From an uncultured Butyrivibrio sp. (GTDB lineage: Bacteria > Bacillota > Clostridia > Lachnospirales > Lachnospiraceae): a stretch of DNA of 32,570 nt. The translations under genes and the position numbers were made by a program. The notes below the pieces were generated by a model. It ran no database searches, was not told where the DNA came from, and saw only the letters and a program-made list of their open reading frames with translations. Below are positions 24,028-31,223 of this stretch, one piece after another; positions within the stretch are counted from its first letter, which is position 1, and the number at the start of each line of letters is the position of its first letter. Where the stretch lies: assembly GCF_947169445.1 (NCBI RefSeq), contig NZ_CAMVPU010000042.1, forward strand, positions 1 through 32,570, written 5' to 3'.

Positions 24028-24756
24028 TTATGCCTGATTTTTCAAATATACATCTTCCATCAAATTTTTTACATACTGGTCAATATTCTTCTGATCCTCT
24101 TTGGAAAGATCTGACATAAGGATTGGCTTGCAGTACTCGATGGTGATGTGAGTGGACTTGATCCAGGGGAAGTGCTTCTCGAGGATATCGTCGGAGTGAT
24201 TGATGACAACCGGGACGATAGGACAGTTGGTTTTCTGTGCAATCTTGAAGCTTCCTTTGTGGAATTCTCCCAGAGGAGCGTCTGTCTTGTTGCGGGTTCC
24301 TTCAGGATAGATAAAGATGGAAATGCCATTTTTTACCTTGTCGATGGCTGTAAGAATCATCTCCATTCCTTTTCTGAGGTCTTTTCTGTCAAGGAAAAGG
24401 CAGTCCATATAGATCATCCAGATGTTTAAAAGCGGTACCTTGAGAATCTCTTTCTTGGCTATAAAGCCTGTTGGCGAAGGAACTCTTGGATAAGCAAGAA
24501 CTATATCAAAAATGCTTCGGTGGTTACCAACGTATAGAACTGCTGTGTCCTTTGGAACATTTTCTTCTCCTATGACAGTTCTTTTTACACCGCTGATGAA
24601 TGAAACTACGTTAAAAGCCCAGCTGACAATGGCAAGAGAAATTGTCTTCTTGGCCCAGGGATTAAATTTGCCGACGATCAGTAGAACCAGCTGGATCGGA
24701 AGGCTCAGGATCAGGAAAATCGCAACAAATAAAAATGCGAGTATTGTACGTATCAT
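24028..24756 (-). CDS. plsC: 1-acyl-sn-glycerol-3-phosphate acyltransferase
   Basis: A 242-residue membrane-associated acyltransferase that makes phosphatidic acid in phospholipid synthesis. A hydrophobic N-terminus (4-29) and a second apolar stretch (40-56) anchor it. The catalytic HX4D motif is H79-R-S-I-F-D84, FLDRKDLRKG is the second block, and the phosphate-binding block is YPEGTRNK (149-156), followed by the proline-containing IVPVVI block. AAGAGG eight bases before the ATG is its ribosome site. It is transcribed towards the ATP-grasp gene, with a shared terminator between them, and away from pyrC. Length and motif order are normal for the family. Confidence 0.93.
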   Translation of the reverse strand: MIRTILAFLFVAIFLILSLPIQLVLLIVGKFNPWAKKTISLAIVSWAFNVVSFISGVKRTVIGEENVPKDTAVLYVGNHRSIFDIVLAYPRVPSPTGFIAKKEILKVPLLNIWMIYMDCLFLDRKDLRKGMEMILTAIDKVKNGISIFIYPEGTRNKTDAPLGEFHKGSFKIAQKTNCPIVPVVINHSDDILEKHFPWIKSTHITIEYCKPILMSDLSKEDQKNIDQYVKNLMEDVYLKNQA

Positions 24757-24903
24757 TAAAAAACCTCTTTTCTTTCTATGTGTTTGGATTCTTGTAACGA
24801 GTCCATCACCTATTTTCTCACGGTTAGGTGAAAAATGGAATAGGGAAAAAACAGTTGAAAAGCAAGGTGTTTATATGATACAGTTCACACTAGATATGCG
24901 CGA

Positions 24904-24923
24904 GAATGTCGCAAGCGACATTC
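24904..24923 (+). promoter_or_regulatory. Hairpin in the pyrC leader
   Basis: GAATGTCGC and GCGACATTC form a perfect 9-bp stem with only two bases between the arms (in practice a CAAG loop), 54 bases before the pyrC start. The rest of the 221-base gap 24757-24977 has a weaker 7-bp inverted repeat (24806-24831) and a TTGAAA at 24855 that may be a -35 box. No PyrR-type terminator/antiterminator pair was recognised. A regulatory role is a guess. Confidence 0.4.
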
Positions 24924-24977
24924 TTTCTTGTATGATTAGAAAACATAGAAATTACAACAGATTTTTGAGGGAGACAA

Positions 24978-26309
24978 ATGCTGGTAATTAAGGGTGGTTA
25001 TCTAATAGATCCGAATTCGAAAACCGAAGGTGTCAGGGATATTTATGTTAGGGACGGTATAATCACGAAGATTGCAGAGCCGTCAGAAGATGTACAGGAT
25101 AGTGTATCCGGTACCACAAACGAGAATCTGAGAGCCGTGTTGGAGACAGGTGATGAAGGGGAATGCCGCATCATCGATGCTACCGGCAAGGTTGTGGCGC
25201 CGGGACTTGTGGATGGCCATGTTCACTTCAGGGATCCGGGATTTACCTACAAAGAGGACATTGAGACAGGAGCGAAGGCTGCTGCAAGAGGCGGATTTAC
25301 TACAGTTGTGATGATGGGGAACACGCAGCCTCACATGGATAATTCAGCCACCATATTAGATGTGTGTAAAAGAGGGGCTGCCACCGGAATCAGAGTTTTT
25401 GCTTGCGGCAACGTGACTAGGGATATGGCAGGTCAGGAGCTTGTGGATATGGACGAGCTTATTGCTGCAGGAGCAGTTCTTTTTACTGACGATGGGAAGC
25501 CTATAACGGATGAGAAACTGATGGAGAGAGCCTGCGTGGAGGCTGCAAAGAGAAACAGGGTTATCAGTCTTCACGAGGAAGATCCTAAGTATATAACTGA
25601 TAATGGAATAAATGCCGGAGAGGTTGCTAAAAAGCTTGGAATTGTGGGTTCTCCACGAGATGCGGAAATCTCAATGGTTAAAAGAGATATAGAAATTGCC
25701 AGGAGTACAGGAGCAGAGATAGTTGTCCAGCATATTAGTGCGGCACAGTCTGTGAATCTGATAAGAGAGGCGAGAAAAGAAGGCGTTAAGGTTCATGCTG
25801 AGGCTACTCCACATCATTTTACCCTTACTCAGGATGCGGTGCTTAAGTTCGGATCACTGGCTAAAATGAATCCGCCACTTAGACTTGAAAGCGACAGAAT
25901 GGCTATAATCGAGGGTCTTAAGGACGGAACTATAGATATGATTGCTACTGACCATGCACCTCACTCAAGAGATGAGAAGAAAAAGGAGCTAAGGCTTGCG
26001 CCAAGTGGAATCACAGGGCTTGAAACATCACTTGCCCTCGGAATAAGGGAACTTGTTAAACCTGGACGCCTATCGCTTATGGAACTGATTGAGCGCATGA
26101 CTATAGGTCCGGCATCGGTTTATGGACTTGATGCAGGCTGTATTAAAGAGGGCGGAAACGCTGATTTTGTAGTATTTGATCCTGATGAAGAGTGGGATTT
26201 TGTGGCCAGTGTATCTAAATCCTCCAACACGCCGTTTCTCGGACAGAGAATGCCTGGAAAGATTGCATACACGATTTGTGCAGGGAATGTGGTATATAAG
26301 AAATTATGA
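24978..26309 (+). CDS. pyrC: Dihydroorotase
   Basis: A 443-residue zinc amidohydrolase that closes carbamoyl-aspartate to dihydroorotate, the third step of pyrimidine synthesis. Features are DGHVHFRDPGF (metal histidines and substrate arginine), MMGNTQP, VQHISAAQS, HAEATPHH, and TDHAPHSRDEK with the catalytic aspartate. This is the class I, bacterial PyrC/PyrX-type layout. Compared with typical members the N-terminal region has about 25 extra polar residues (roughly 33-58) before the IIDATGKVVAPGLVDGH strand, probably a surface loop. GAGGGAG is the ribosome site. It heads a cluster with pyrK and pyrD, and pyrC-pyrK are separated by 75 bases containing a diverged copy of the dispersed repeat. 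Confidence 0.95.
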   Translation: MLVIKGGYLIDPNSKTEGVRDIYVRDGIITKIAEPSEDVQDSVSGTTNENLRAVLETGDEGECRIIDATGKVVAPGLVDGHVHFRDPGFTYKEDIETGAKAAARGGFTTVVMMGNTQPHMDNSATILDVCKRGAATGIRVFACGNVTRDMAGQELVDMDELIAAGAVLFTDDGKPITDEKLMERACVEAAKRNRVISLHEEDPKYITDNGINAGEVAKKLGIVGSPRDAEISMVKRDIEIARSTGAEIVVQHISAAQSVNLIREARKEGVKVHAEATPHHFTLTQDAVLKFGSLAKMNPPLRLESDRMAIIEGLKDGTIDMIATDHAPHSRDEKKKELRLAPSGITGLETSLALGIRELVKPGRLSLMELIERMTIGPASVYGLDAGCIKEGGNADFVVFDPDEEWDFVASVSKSSNTPFLGQRMPGKIAYTICAGNVVYKKL

Positions 26310-26323
26310 GTTCTTAGATGAAA

Positions 26324-26374
26324 TTACAGAAATCCGCACTTGCTGCGGGCTTTCATGAGAATATGATTGAGGAG
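26324..26374 (+). repeat. Dispersed structured repeat, diverged copy 3
   Basis: This matches 13097-13147 with scattered changes and one-base gaps. The stem survives: in the left arm GAAATGCGCA has become GAAATCCGCA, and the right arm has changed from TGCG-C to TGCG-G, a compensatory change, leaving one bulged C and one G-U pair. Its right end, TGATTGAGGAG, provides the ribosome binding site of pyrK. Confidence 0.6.
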
Positions 26375-26384
26375 ACTTAAGATT

Positions 26385-27188
26385 ATGGCTGAAAAGATGA
26401 AAAAAGAAGCAAAAGTACTTAGTCAAAGGCTGCTGGCTGAAGGCATTTACGATATGTGGCTTGAGACACCTATGGCTGGAAGTGTGGTTCCAGGGCAGTT
26501 TGTGGGTGTGTACACAACAAATAAGGCAGCTCTTTTGCCAAGACCTATCAGTATCTGTGAAGTTGACAGAGAACGGTCGGCGATAAGACTTGTATACAGA
26601 GTAGTTGGGGTAGGTACTGCTGAGTTTGCGATTTATCAGCCGGGAGATTACATAATGATCCTTGGACCTTTGGGAAACGGATTTCCGCTTCATGAGGCAG
26701 CAGGTAAAAAAGCTGTAGTCATGGGAGGCGGCATCGGAGTGCCTCCACTTTTGCAGACAGCTAAGGACCTGTCAGAGAGTAAGAATGGTTTGGAAAAACC
26801 TGTTAGCATAACTGCTGTCATGGGTTACAGGAATCAGGAGACTTTTTTGGCAGATGATTTCAGAAAATATGCGGAAATGGTGATTGCTACCGAGGATGGA
26901 AGTGTGGGCACTAAGGGCAATGTAATTGATGCTATAAGAGAAAATAAAATTGACGCGGATGTCATTTTTGCCTGCGGACCAATGCCTATGCTGCGTGCAA
27001 TCAAGAATTATGCCGCTGAAAAAGGTGTTAAAGCTTACATTTCTCTGGAAGAGAGAATGGCGTGTGGAGTAGGAGCTTGTCTTGGATGTGTTTGCAAGAC
27101 TAAGGATGTGGATAGCCACTCACATGTGCATAATGCACGTATCTGTACGGACGGCCCTGTTTTTGATGCGCAGGACGTGGAAATATAA
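26385..27188 (+). CDS. pyrK: Dihydroorotate dehydrogenase electron transfer subunit
   Basis: A 267-residue FAD and [2Fe-2S] protein that passes electrons from PyrD to NAD. The FAD-binding stretch is LLPRPISICEVD, the nucleotide-binding region holds VMGGGIGVPPLLQ, FACGPMPML follows, and the iron-sulphur cysteines are C227, C232, C235 and C254 (CGVGACLGC...CTDGP). ATG 26385 fits the GAGGAG site; the frame is open back to a TTG at 26367, which overlaps that site. It lies between pyrC and pyrD and forms a heterotetramer with PyrD. Confidence 0.96.
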   Translation: MAEKMKKEAKVLSQRLLAEGIYDMWLETPMAGSVVPGQFVGVYTTNKAALLPRPISICEVDRERSAIRLVYRVVGVGTAEFAIYQPGDYIMILGPLGNGFPLHEAAGKKAVVMGGGIGVPPLLQTAKDLSESKNGLEKPVSITAVMGYRNQETFLADDFRKYAEMVIATEDGSVGTKGNVIDAIRENKIDADVIFACGPMPMLRAIKNYAAEKGVKAYISLEERMACGVGACLGCVCKTKDVDSHSHVHNARICTDGPVFDAQDVEI

Positions 27189-27249
27189 GATCTTATATTA
27201 TTGGATAAAGATTCAGAGAATAAATTTTTATTAGTATGGAGATTGTCTT

Positions 27250-28155
27250 ATGAATACAGCGGTTGAGATAGCAGGTGTAAAGTTCAAAAATCCGGTAATG
27301 ACAGCATCAGGAACCTTTGGCTCCGGAATGGAATATGTTGATTTTGTGGATTTGAATCGCCTTGGTGCGGTGGTGACCAAGGGAGTTGCAAATGTACCGT
27401 GGCCAGGAAATCCTGTTCCGAGAGTAACTGAGGTCTATGGCGGAATGCTTAATGCCATCGGTCTTCAGAATCCGGGAATAGATGTTTTTATCGAGAGAGA
27501 TCTGGATTTTTTAAAAAAATATGATACCAAAGTCATAGTCAACGTATGTGGAAAGAGCGTTGAGGACTATCTGGAAGTGGTTGAACGCCTTGGGAATGAA
27601 GATAGAGTGGATATGCTGGAAATCAACGTGTCCTGTCCTAATGTTAAAGAGGGTGCAATTGCTTTTGGACAGAACAAGGATGCACTTTTTGATATCACAT
27701 CCAGAATAAAGAAAGTAGCAAAGCAGCCTGTTATCATGAAGCTGAGCCCTAATGTTACAAGTATTGCCGAGATGGCAAAGGCCGCAGAGGCAGCAGGAGC
27801 AGATGCTATCTCACTGATAAATACCATAACAGGTATGAAAATCGATATTCATAAGAGAAAATTTGCTTTGGCCAACAGGACAGGTGGTTTATCCGGCCCT
27901 GCTATAAAGCCGGTAGCTGTCAGAATGGTATATGAAGCTTCCCATGCAGTTAAGATTCCTGTAATAGGTATGGGAGGAATTGCAAACGGAGATGATGCGA
28001 TTGAATTCATCATGGCCGGAGCTACTGCAGTAGCTGTTGGAGCTATGAATTTCCACGATCCATACAGTACCGAGAAAGTTATCGACGGCATTGAGAACTA
28101 TATGAAACAATATGACGTAAAAGATATAAATGATCTCAGGAGAATTGTGGAGTAA
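27250..28155 (+). CDS. pyrD: Dihydroorotate dehydrogenase, NAD-dependent type 1B, catalytic subunit
   Basis: A 301-residue FMN-dependent TIM-barrel enzyme oxidising dihydroorotate to orotate in the cytosol. The class 1 active-site base is C129 in NVSCPNVKEGAIAFG. MTASGTFGSG near the start, VVTKGV, AIGLQNPG, MKLSPNV, LINTITGM and the phosphate-binding GMGGIANGDDAIEFIMAGATAV are all in family order. The adjacent pyrK confirms type 1B, the NAD-linked form common in anaerobic Firmicutes. The gene is separated from pyrK by 61 bases with a GGAG-type site. A terminator follows 65 bases after the stop, so the operon ends here without pyrE or pyrF. Confidence 0.96.
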   Translation: MNTAVEIAGVKFKNPVMTASGTFGSGMEYVDFVDLNRLGAVVTKGVANVPWPGNPVPRVTEVYGGMLNAIGLQNPGIDVFIERDLDFLKKYDTKVIVNVCGKSVEDYLEVVERLGNEDRVDMLEINVSCPNVKEGAIAFGQNKDALFDITSRIKKVAKQPVIMKLSPNVTSIAEMAKAAEAAGADAISLINTITGMKIDIHKRKFALANRTGGLSGPAIKPVAVRMVYEASHAVKIPVIGMGGIANGDDAIEFIMAGATAVAVGAMNFHDPYSTEKVIDGIENYMKQYDVKDINDLRRIVE

Positions 28156-28220
28156 CAAAAATAGAATTATCTTTTAAAGGAATGCATGGGACACATAGAA
28201 GATTGTGTTTACAGACATTG

Positions 28221-28252
28221 AAAAAGGAAGGGCGGTAATACCCTTCCTTTTT
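28221..28252. terminator. Bidirectional terminator between pyrD and the SigD-type gene
   Basis: AAAAAGGAAGGG (28221-28232), an eight-base loop, then CCCTTCCTTTTT (28241-28252). A perfect 12-bp stem with T-runs on both strands; it ends the pyr transcript and the convergent minus-strand gene. Confidence 0.93.
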
Positions 28253-28266
28253 GTTACTAGCAACGA

Positions 28267-28896
28267 TTATTCGGTCGTGGTTTTTCCTGTAAGCTCGTCG
28301 AAGCCCTTCATCACTGCTCCATAGGTCTGCTGAGAAATATCCGGGAGCTTGCCGCCCCAGGTCTTTTCTGCCTGCGCAAAACCTTTTTCGAAGGCTGCTC
28401 TCATGTTTTCGAGTTTTTCAGGATCGTCTCCGGCCAGTGCCTTTGCGAAGTCCAAAATACGTTCTGAAGTCTGCTTTACGCCCCAATAGCCGTCCTCAGA
28501 GATGTCTTCCTGGGCCTGAGCTTTTGTGGCAGCATCAACAGTGAAGTCGCCTTTTGCAAGGAATTGCCAAATAGAATCATCCGAATCGTCAGTTTTAGCA
28601 GTAGCATAGCTCTTTGCCTGTTTGCCCATCATCTTGTGGACAATGTCAAGGAGCTGCTGCTGACGCATTGCATCATCTGCTTTCATCTGCTGGATGATCT
28701 TTGTCCTGTCTGCATCCTTTGGAGAAATGGTCTGGCTCTTATCAGAGTCTTTGGATTTCTCGTATACGGCTGCAGCGTCTTCTTTGACTTTGACTTCGTC
28801 GTCTTTCTTCTTTTCTTCAACCGAAGAAGGATTCAGATTGGCAGCATAGGTCGTCGCGATGTTGTTAGTAACCTCGGTAACTCCGTTTACGCTCAT
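28267..28896 (-). CDS. Small acidic/basic protein of unknown function, probable motility-regulon member
   Basis: A 209-residue soluble protein without signal peptide or membrane segment. AAAGGAG, seven bases ahead of ATG 28896, fixes the start; the frame is open ten codons further back. The N-terminal ~70 residues are Ser/Thr/Asn then Lys/Asp/Glu rich and probably disordered. The C-terminal half is ordered and carries WQFLAKGDFTVDAATKAQAQEDI and GYWGVKQTSERILDFAKALAGDDP, a conserved block I associate with a Lachnospiraceae family sometimes named after hydrogenase-4 component G or DUF5610; this name is from memory and uncertain. A SigD/FliA promoter drives the gene, so it is probably made with the flagellum. 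The exact job is unknown. Confidence 0.75.
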   Translation of the reverse strand: MSVNGVTEVTNNIATTYAANLNPSSVEEKKKDDEVKVKEDAAAVYEKSKDSDKSQTISPKDADRTKIIQQMKADDAMRQQQLLDIVHKMMGKQAKSYATAKTDDSDDSIWQFLAKGDFTVDAATKAQAQEDISEDGYWGVKQTSERILDFAKALAGDDPEKLENMRAAFEKGFAQAEKTWGGKLPDISQQTYGAVMKGFDELTGKTTTE

Positions 28897-28965
28897 ATAG
28901 AACTCCTTTTCCGCGATGGTTATCAAAAACTTCGCTGAAACGAAACTATAGTTTACCTAATCTTC

Positions 28966-28992
28966 CTATCGGCTAATTTTGAAAAAACTTTA
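28966..28992 (-). promoter_or_regulatory. SigD/FliA (sigma-28) promoter
   Basis: On the minus strand: TAAA (28992-28989), exactly 15 bases, then GCCGATAG (28973-28966). The sigma-28 consensus is TAAA, N15, GCCGATAA/T, so seven of eight -10 bases and all four -35 bases match at perfect spacing. Initiation would be near 28959, leaving a leader of about 63 bases before ATG 28896. A perfect 12-base palindrome (28943-28954) lies just downstream. Confidence 0.85.
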
Positions 28993-29049
28993 GAGTTAAA
29001 ATAAAAAATTTTGAATTTTTTTTTATTTTTTTTCTTGAGTTTGGATACG

Positions 29050-29143
29050 CATAATGAGAAGATGTTACAAGAGGCGCATTGGTGCGCTTTCTGGCTCGGG
29101 CGATTCCGAGAGTACAGACAGGGACATGAACTAGAGGTTCATG
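29050..29143 (+). promoter_or_regulatory. ispE promoter candidate and structured leader
   Basis: CATAAT (29050-29055) follows a long T-rich tract and could be a -10 box. Downstream are three consecutive hairpins: AGGCGCA/TGCGCTT (29072-29089), CTCGG/CCGAG (29095-29110) and CATGAAC/GTTCATG (29125-29143), ending 23 bases before the ispE ribosome site. No known riboswitch was recognised. The adjoining stretch 28993-29040 is almost pure A/T. Confidence 0.4.
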
Positions 29144-29179
29144 AACGGAATAAACACACATATAACGGGGATAAACCAG

Positions 29180-30049
29180 ATGAAAATAGAAAAAAAGGCG
29201 TATGCAAAAATAAATTTAGGACTGGATGTAACAGGAAAAAGAGCTGACGGATATCATATCGTCAAGATGATTATGCAGAATGTGGATATTTTTGATTCTC
29301 TTACCTTTGAGGATAATGAGGATGGCGAAATCAGACTGACAGCTTCTTCTGAGAAGATCCCAACTGATGACAGCAATCTTATCTGCAAGGTTGCCAAACA
29401 GCTTCAGCAGGAGTATCAGGTAAAAAAAGGAGTTAATATCAATCTGATTAAGCGTATTCCGGTTGCGGCCGGAATGGCAGGAGGAAGTACCGACGGAGCT
29501 GCAACCTATCTGGCTCTTAACGAGCTTTGGCATCTTGGTCTTACCAAGGAAAAGTTATGCGAGCATGCCGTTAAACTGGGGGCGGATATTCCATATTGTA
29601 TAATCGGAGGCACGGCCCTTGCAGAGGGTATCGGTGAGGAGCTGACAACTATATCGGACATGCCGGAGTGCAAAATTGTTATTGCCAAGCCTGACATAGA
29701 TGTGTCTACGGGCTGGGTTTACAAGGAACTTGATAGTAAGGAAATCGAAAAACATCCTGATATTGATGGGGTGAGAGCAGCCATAGAGGCCGGTGATCTT
29801 ACAAGAATGTGCGAACTTATAGAGAATGTTCTTGAACCGGTAACTGCTTCAAAATATAGCGAGATCAGCAAAATTGAGAAAATAATGGAGAATAATGGGG
29901 CTATTCGAGCTTTCATGACTGGATCAGGCCCTACTGTTTTTGGAATATTTGACGATCCCGGTAAGGCAGGTATCGCCTTTGATGCGGTAAAAAGAAGTGC
30001 ACTAGCACCACAGCTTTTTTTGTCAGGGCCAATTAATCCGAATGCATAA
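29180..30049 (+). CDS. ispE: 4-diphosphocytidyl-2-C-methyl-D-erythritol kinase
   Basis: A 289-residue GHMP kinase of the non-mevalonate isoprenoid pathway. K10 (AYAKINLGLDV) and D105 (GGSTDGAA) are the catalytic pair; the ATP-binding glycine loop is PVAAGMAGGSTDGAA (about 94-108), and the C-terminal GHMP motif is MTGSGPTVFGIF. ATG 29180 has GGGG nine bases upstream and gives the family's normal start; an in-frame ATG at 29141 lies in the third leader hairpin and is unlikely. Only 13 bases separate it from the DUF1934 gene, with which it shares a terminator. Confidence 0.95.
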   Translation: MKIEKKAYAKINLGLDVTGKRADGYHIVKMIMQNVDIFDSLTFEDNEDGEIRLTASSEKIPTDDSNLICKVAKQLQQEYQVKKGVNINLIKRIPVAAGMAGGSTDGAATYLALNELWHLGLTKEKLCEHAVKLGADIPYCIIGGTALAEGIGEELTTISDMPECKIVIAKPDIDVSTGWVYKELDSKEIEKHPDIDGVRAAIEAGDLTRMCELIENVLEPVTASKYSEISKIEKIMENNGAIRAFMTGSGPTVFGIFDDPGKAGIAFDAVKRSALAPQLFLSGPINPNA

Positions 30050-30062
30050 ATAGGAGGCTATT

Positions 30063-30515
30063 ATGAGAAGGAATGTAGCAGTGAATGTTACAGGTATTCA
30101 CTCGAGGCCTGGGGAACCTACTGAGAAGATAATGACTAGTTCTGCAGGCATTTATCAGGATATGGAAGATGGAAGGCGCCTTGTGGAGTATGATGAGGAG
30201 CAGGATGCCGGAAATGGCGTAGTCAAGGTGCATAACAAGGTCTTTATCGCATCGGATGGCAGGAGCATGGAGATTCTCCGCAGCGGAGCAACAGAGAATC
30301 GACTTGAATTTGGAAAAGAGCTGAAATATGACACCGAGTACAACACTCCATACGGCTCAATGACGATGAGAGTGATAACTACGAGCTTTGAATTTAACGA
30401 GGGCCGCATCGATGATGACATGAAGATTATGGCAGAATATGCTCTTGAAATGGAAGGACAGATTTTATCAGATTCGATGATAATCATAGAAATAAAAAAT
30501 GCTGAGGCGAGATGA
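30063..30515 (+). CDS. DUF1934 (YwiB-like) beta-barrel protein
   Basis: A 150-residue cytosolic protein with alternating strands: NVAVNVTGIHSRPGE, RRLVEYDEEQDAG, KVFIASDGRSMEILRSGATENRLEFGKE, and YNTPYGSMTMRVITTSFEFN. The pattern (early E and Y, an R-x-G strand, an F then Y-x-TPYG-x-M strand) is that of DUF1934/YwiB, a calycin-like barrel of unknown ligand. TAGGAGG precedes the ATG directly after ispE, so the two are cotranscribed. In several Firmicutes this family neighbours argS; here it ends in a terminator instead. Confidence 0.82.
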   Translation: MRRNVAVNVTGIHSRPGEPTEKIMTSSAGIYQDMEDGRRLVEYDEEQDAGNGVVKVHNKVFIASDGRSMEILRSGATENRLEFGKELKYDTEYNTPYGSMTMRVITTSFEFNEGRIDDDMKIMAEYALEMEGQILSDSMIIIEIKNAEAR

Positions 30516-30532
30516 ACTCGTCTCAGCTTTTT
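30501..30532. terminator. Bidirectional terminator overlapping the DUF1934 stop
   Basis: GCTGAGGCGAG (30501-30511), loop ATGAA, CTCGTCTCAGC (30517-30527), TTTTT. The stem is 11 bp with one G-U pair, and the TGA stop codon of the DUF1934 gene lies in its loop. A-rich sequence on the left gives a T-run for the convergent minus-strand gene. Confidence 0.9.
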
Positions 30533-30545
30533 AATTAGCAGAAAA

Positions 30546-31019
30546 TTATTTAACCATCTTGGCGCCGGCCTTTTCCTGAGCCTTGGCAACCAGATTCTTA
30601 AAGAAGCCTTTCTTTTCCTCTTTTACAGGAGCTTTTCCGTGAAGACCCTTTACTTCTGTAACATAAATACCACTTACTGAAGCCTTAACTTCCTTCTTAA
30701 CAGGAACGTTGTCGAAAATCTTCTCATCACAGATAAGACTCATGACTTTGCTTCCGACTCTTACCTTAAGGATTGGAAGCTTGGATCTGCGAAGAAGCTT
30801 AGGTGTCTGTTCAATAACAGCCTGTGGAAGTCCTGCTTCATTCAGCTTCATTCTCTTTTTATCGATGATCAGCATGGTAACTGTCTGCTTCATAGCTTCG
30901 AGCTGAACCTGCTGTTCTTCCTGCTTCTTCTGTGCTCTTTTCCCGATAATAACAAGTGCAACAATAGCGGCAACAAGAATAACCGCAATGACAATAGCGA
31001 CGATAAGACCTGTACTCAA
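30546..31019 (-). CDS. Single-pass membrane protein of unknown function
   Basis: About 157 residues. I choose the TTG at 31019 because TTGGAGG lies eight bases upstream; the frame continues back to 31034, but that TTG is itself part of the binding site. Residues 3-25 form a very hydrophobic helix (LIVAIVIAVILVAAIVALVIIG), followed by basic, Gln-rich residues (KRAQKKQEEQQ) suggesting a short coiled coil and a cytoplasmic body. The body (about 45-110) has a small beta-rich region, ILKVRVGSKVMSLICDEKIF, and the tail is Lys/Ala-rich. I do not recognise the family. It is divergent from the FKBP lipoprotein gene, with a shared palindrome between them. Confidence 0.7.
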   Translation of the reverse strand: MSTGLIVAIVIAVILVAAIVALVIIGKRAQKKQEEQQVQLEAMKQTVTMLIIDKKRMKLNEAGLPQAVIEQTPKLLRRSKLPILKVRVGSKVMSLICDEKIFDNVPVKKEVKASVSGIYVTEVKGLHGKAPVKEEKKGFFKNLVAKAQEKAGAKMVK

Positions 31020-31049
31020 AATATAATCCTCCAATGTAAAAACTGTGCG

Positions 31050-31081
31050 TTACCAAGTCAGAAAACAGAAAAACTTGGTAA
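31050..31081. promoter_or_regulatory. Palindrome in a divergent promoter region
   Basis: TTACCAAGT (31050-31058) and ACTTGGTAA (31073-31081) form a perfect 9-bp inverted repeat with a 14-base A-rich spacer. The right half with its tail, TTGGTAATAAA, is repeated exactly at 31202-31212, next to the ribosome site of the lipoprotein gene. The spacing fits either a hairpin or an operator of a dimeric repressor. Confidence 0.4.
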
Positions 31082-31223
31082 TAAAACAAAACATATTGTA
31101 GCATTGTTTGCTTCGTAAGGCAAATAAAATACTTTAATCTATTTAGAAGGTGTGGTAGTATAAAAAATATTGTTTTTAACATGGAAACAGTATATTTTTT
31201 ATTGGTAATAAAGGAGAAGTATT

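Noticed and set aside
24757..24977. PyrR-type attenuator ahead of pyrC
   Set aside because: Only small hairpins without a T-run are present, and no terminator/antiterminator pair could be drawn.
24512..24991. Plus-strand open frame running through the plsC 5' end into pyrC
   Set aside because: It lies opposite plsC and overlaps the pyrC start; the translation has no recognisable domain and no binding site.
27508..27523. Run of T then A resembling a terminator inside pyrD
   Set aside because: There is no GC stem, only a T/A run coding for Lys and Phe codons in an intact gene.
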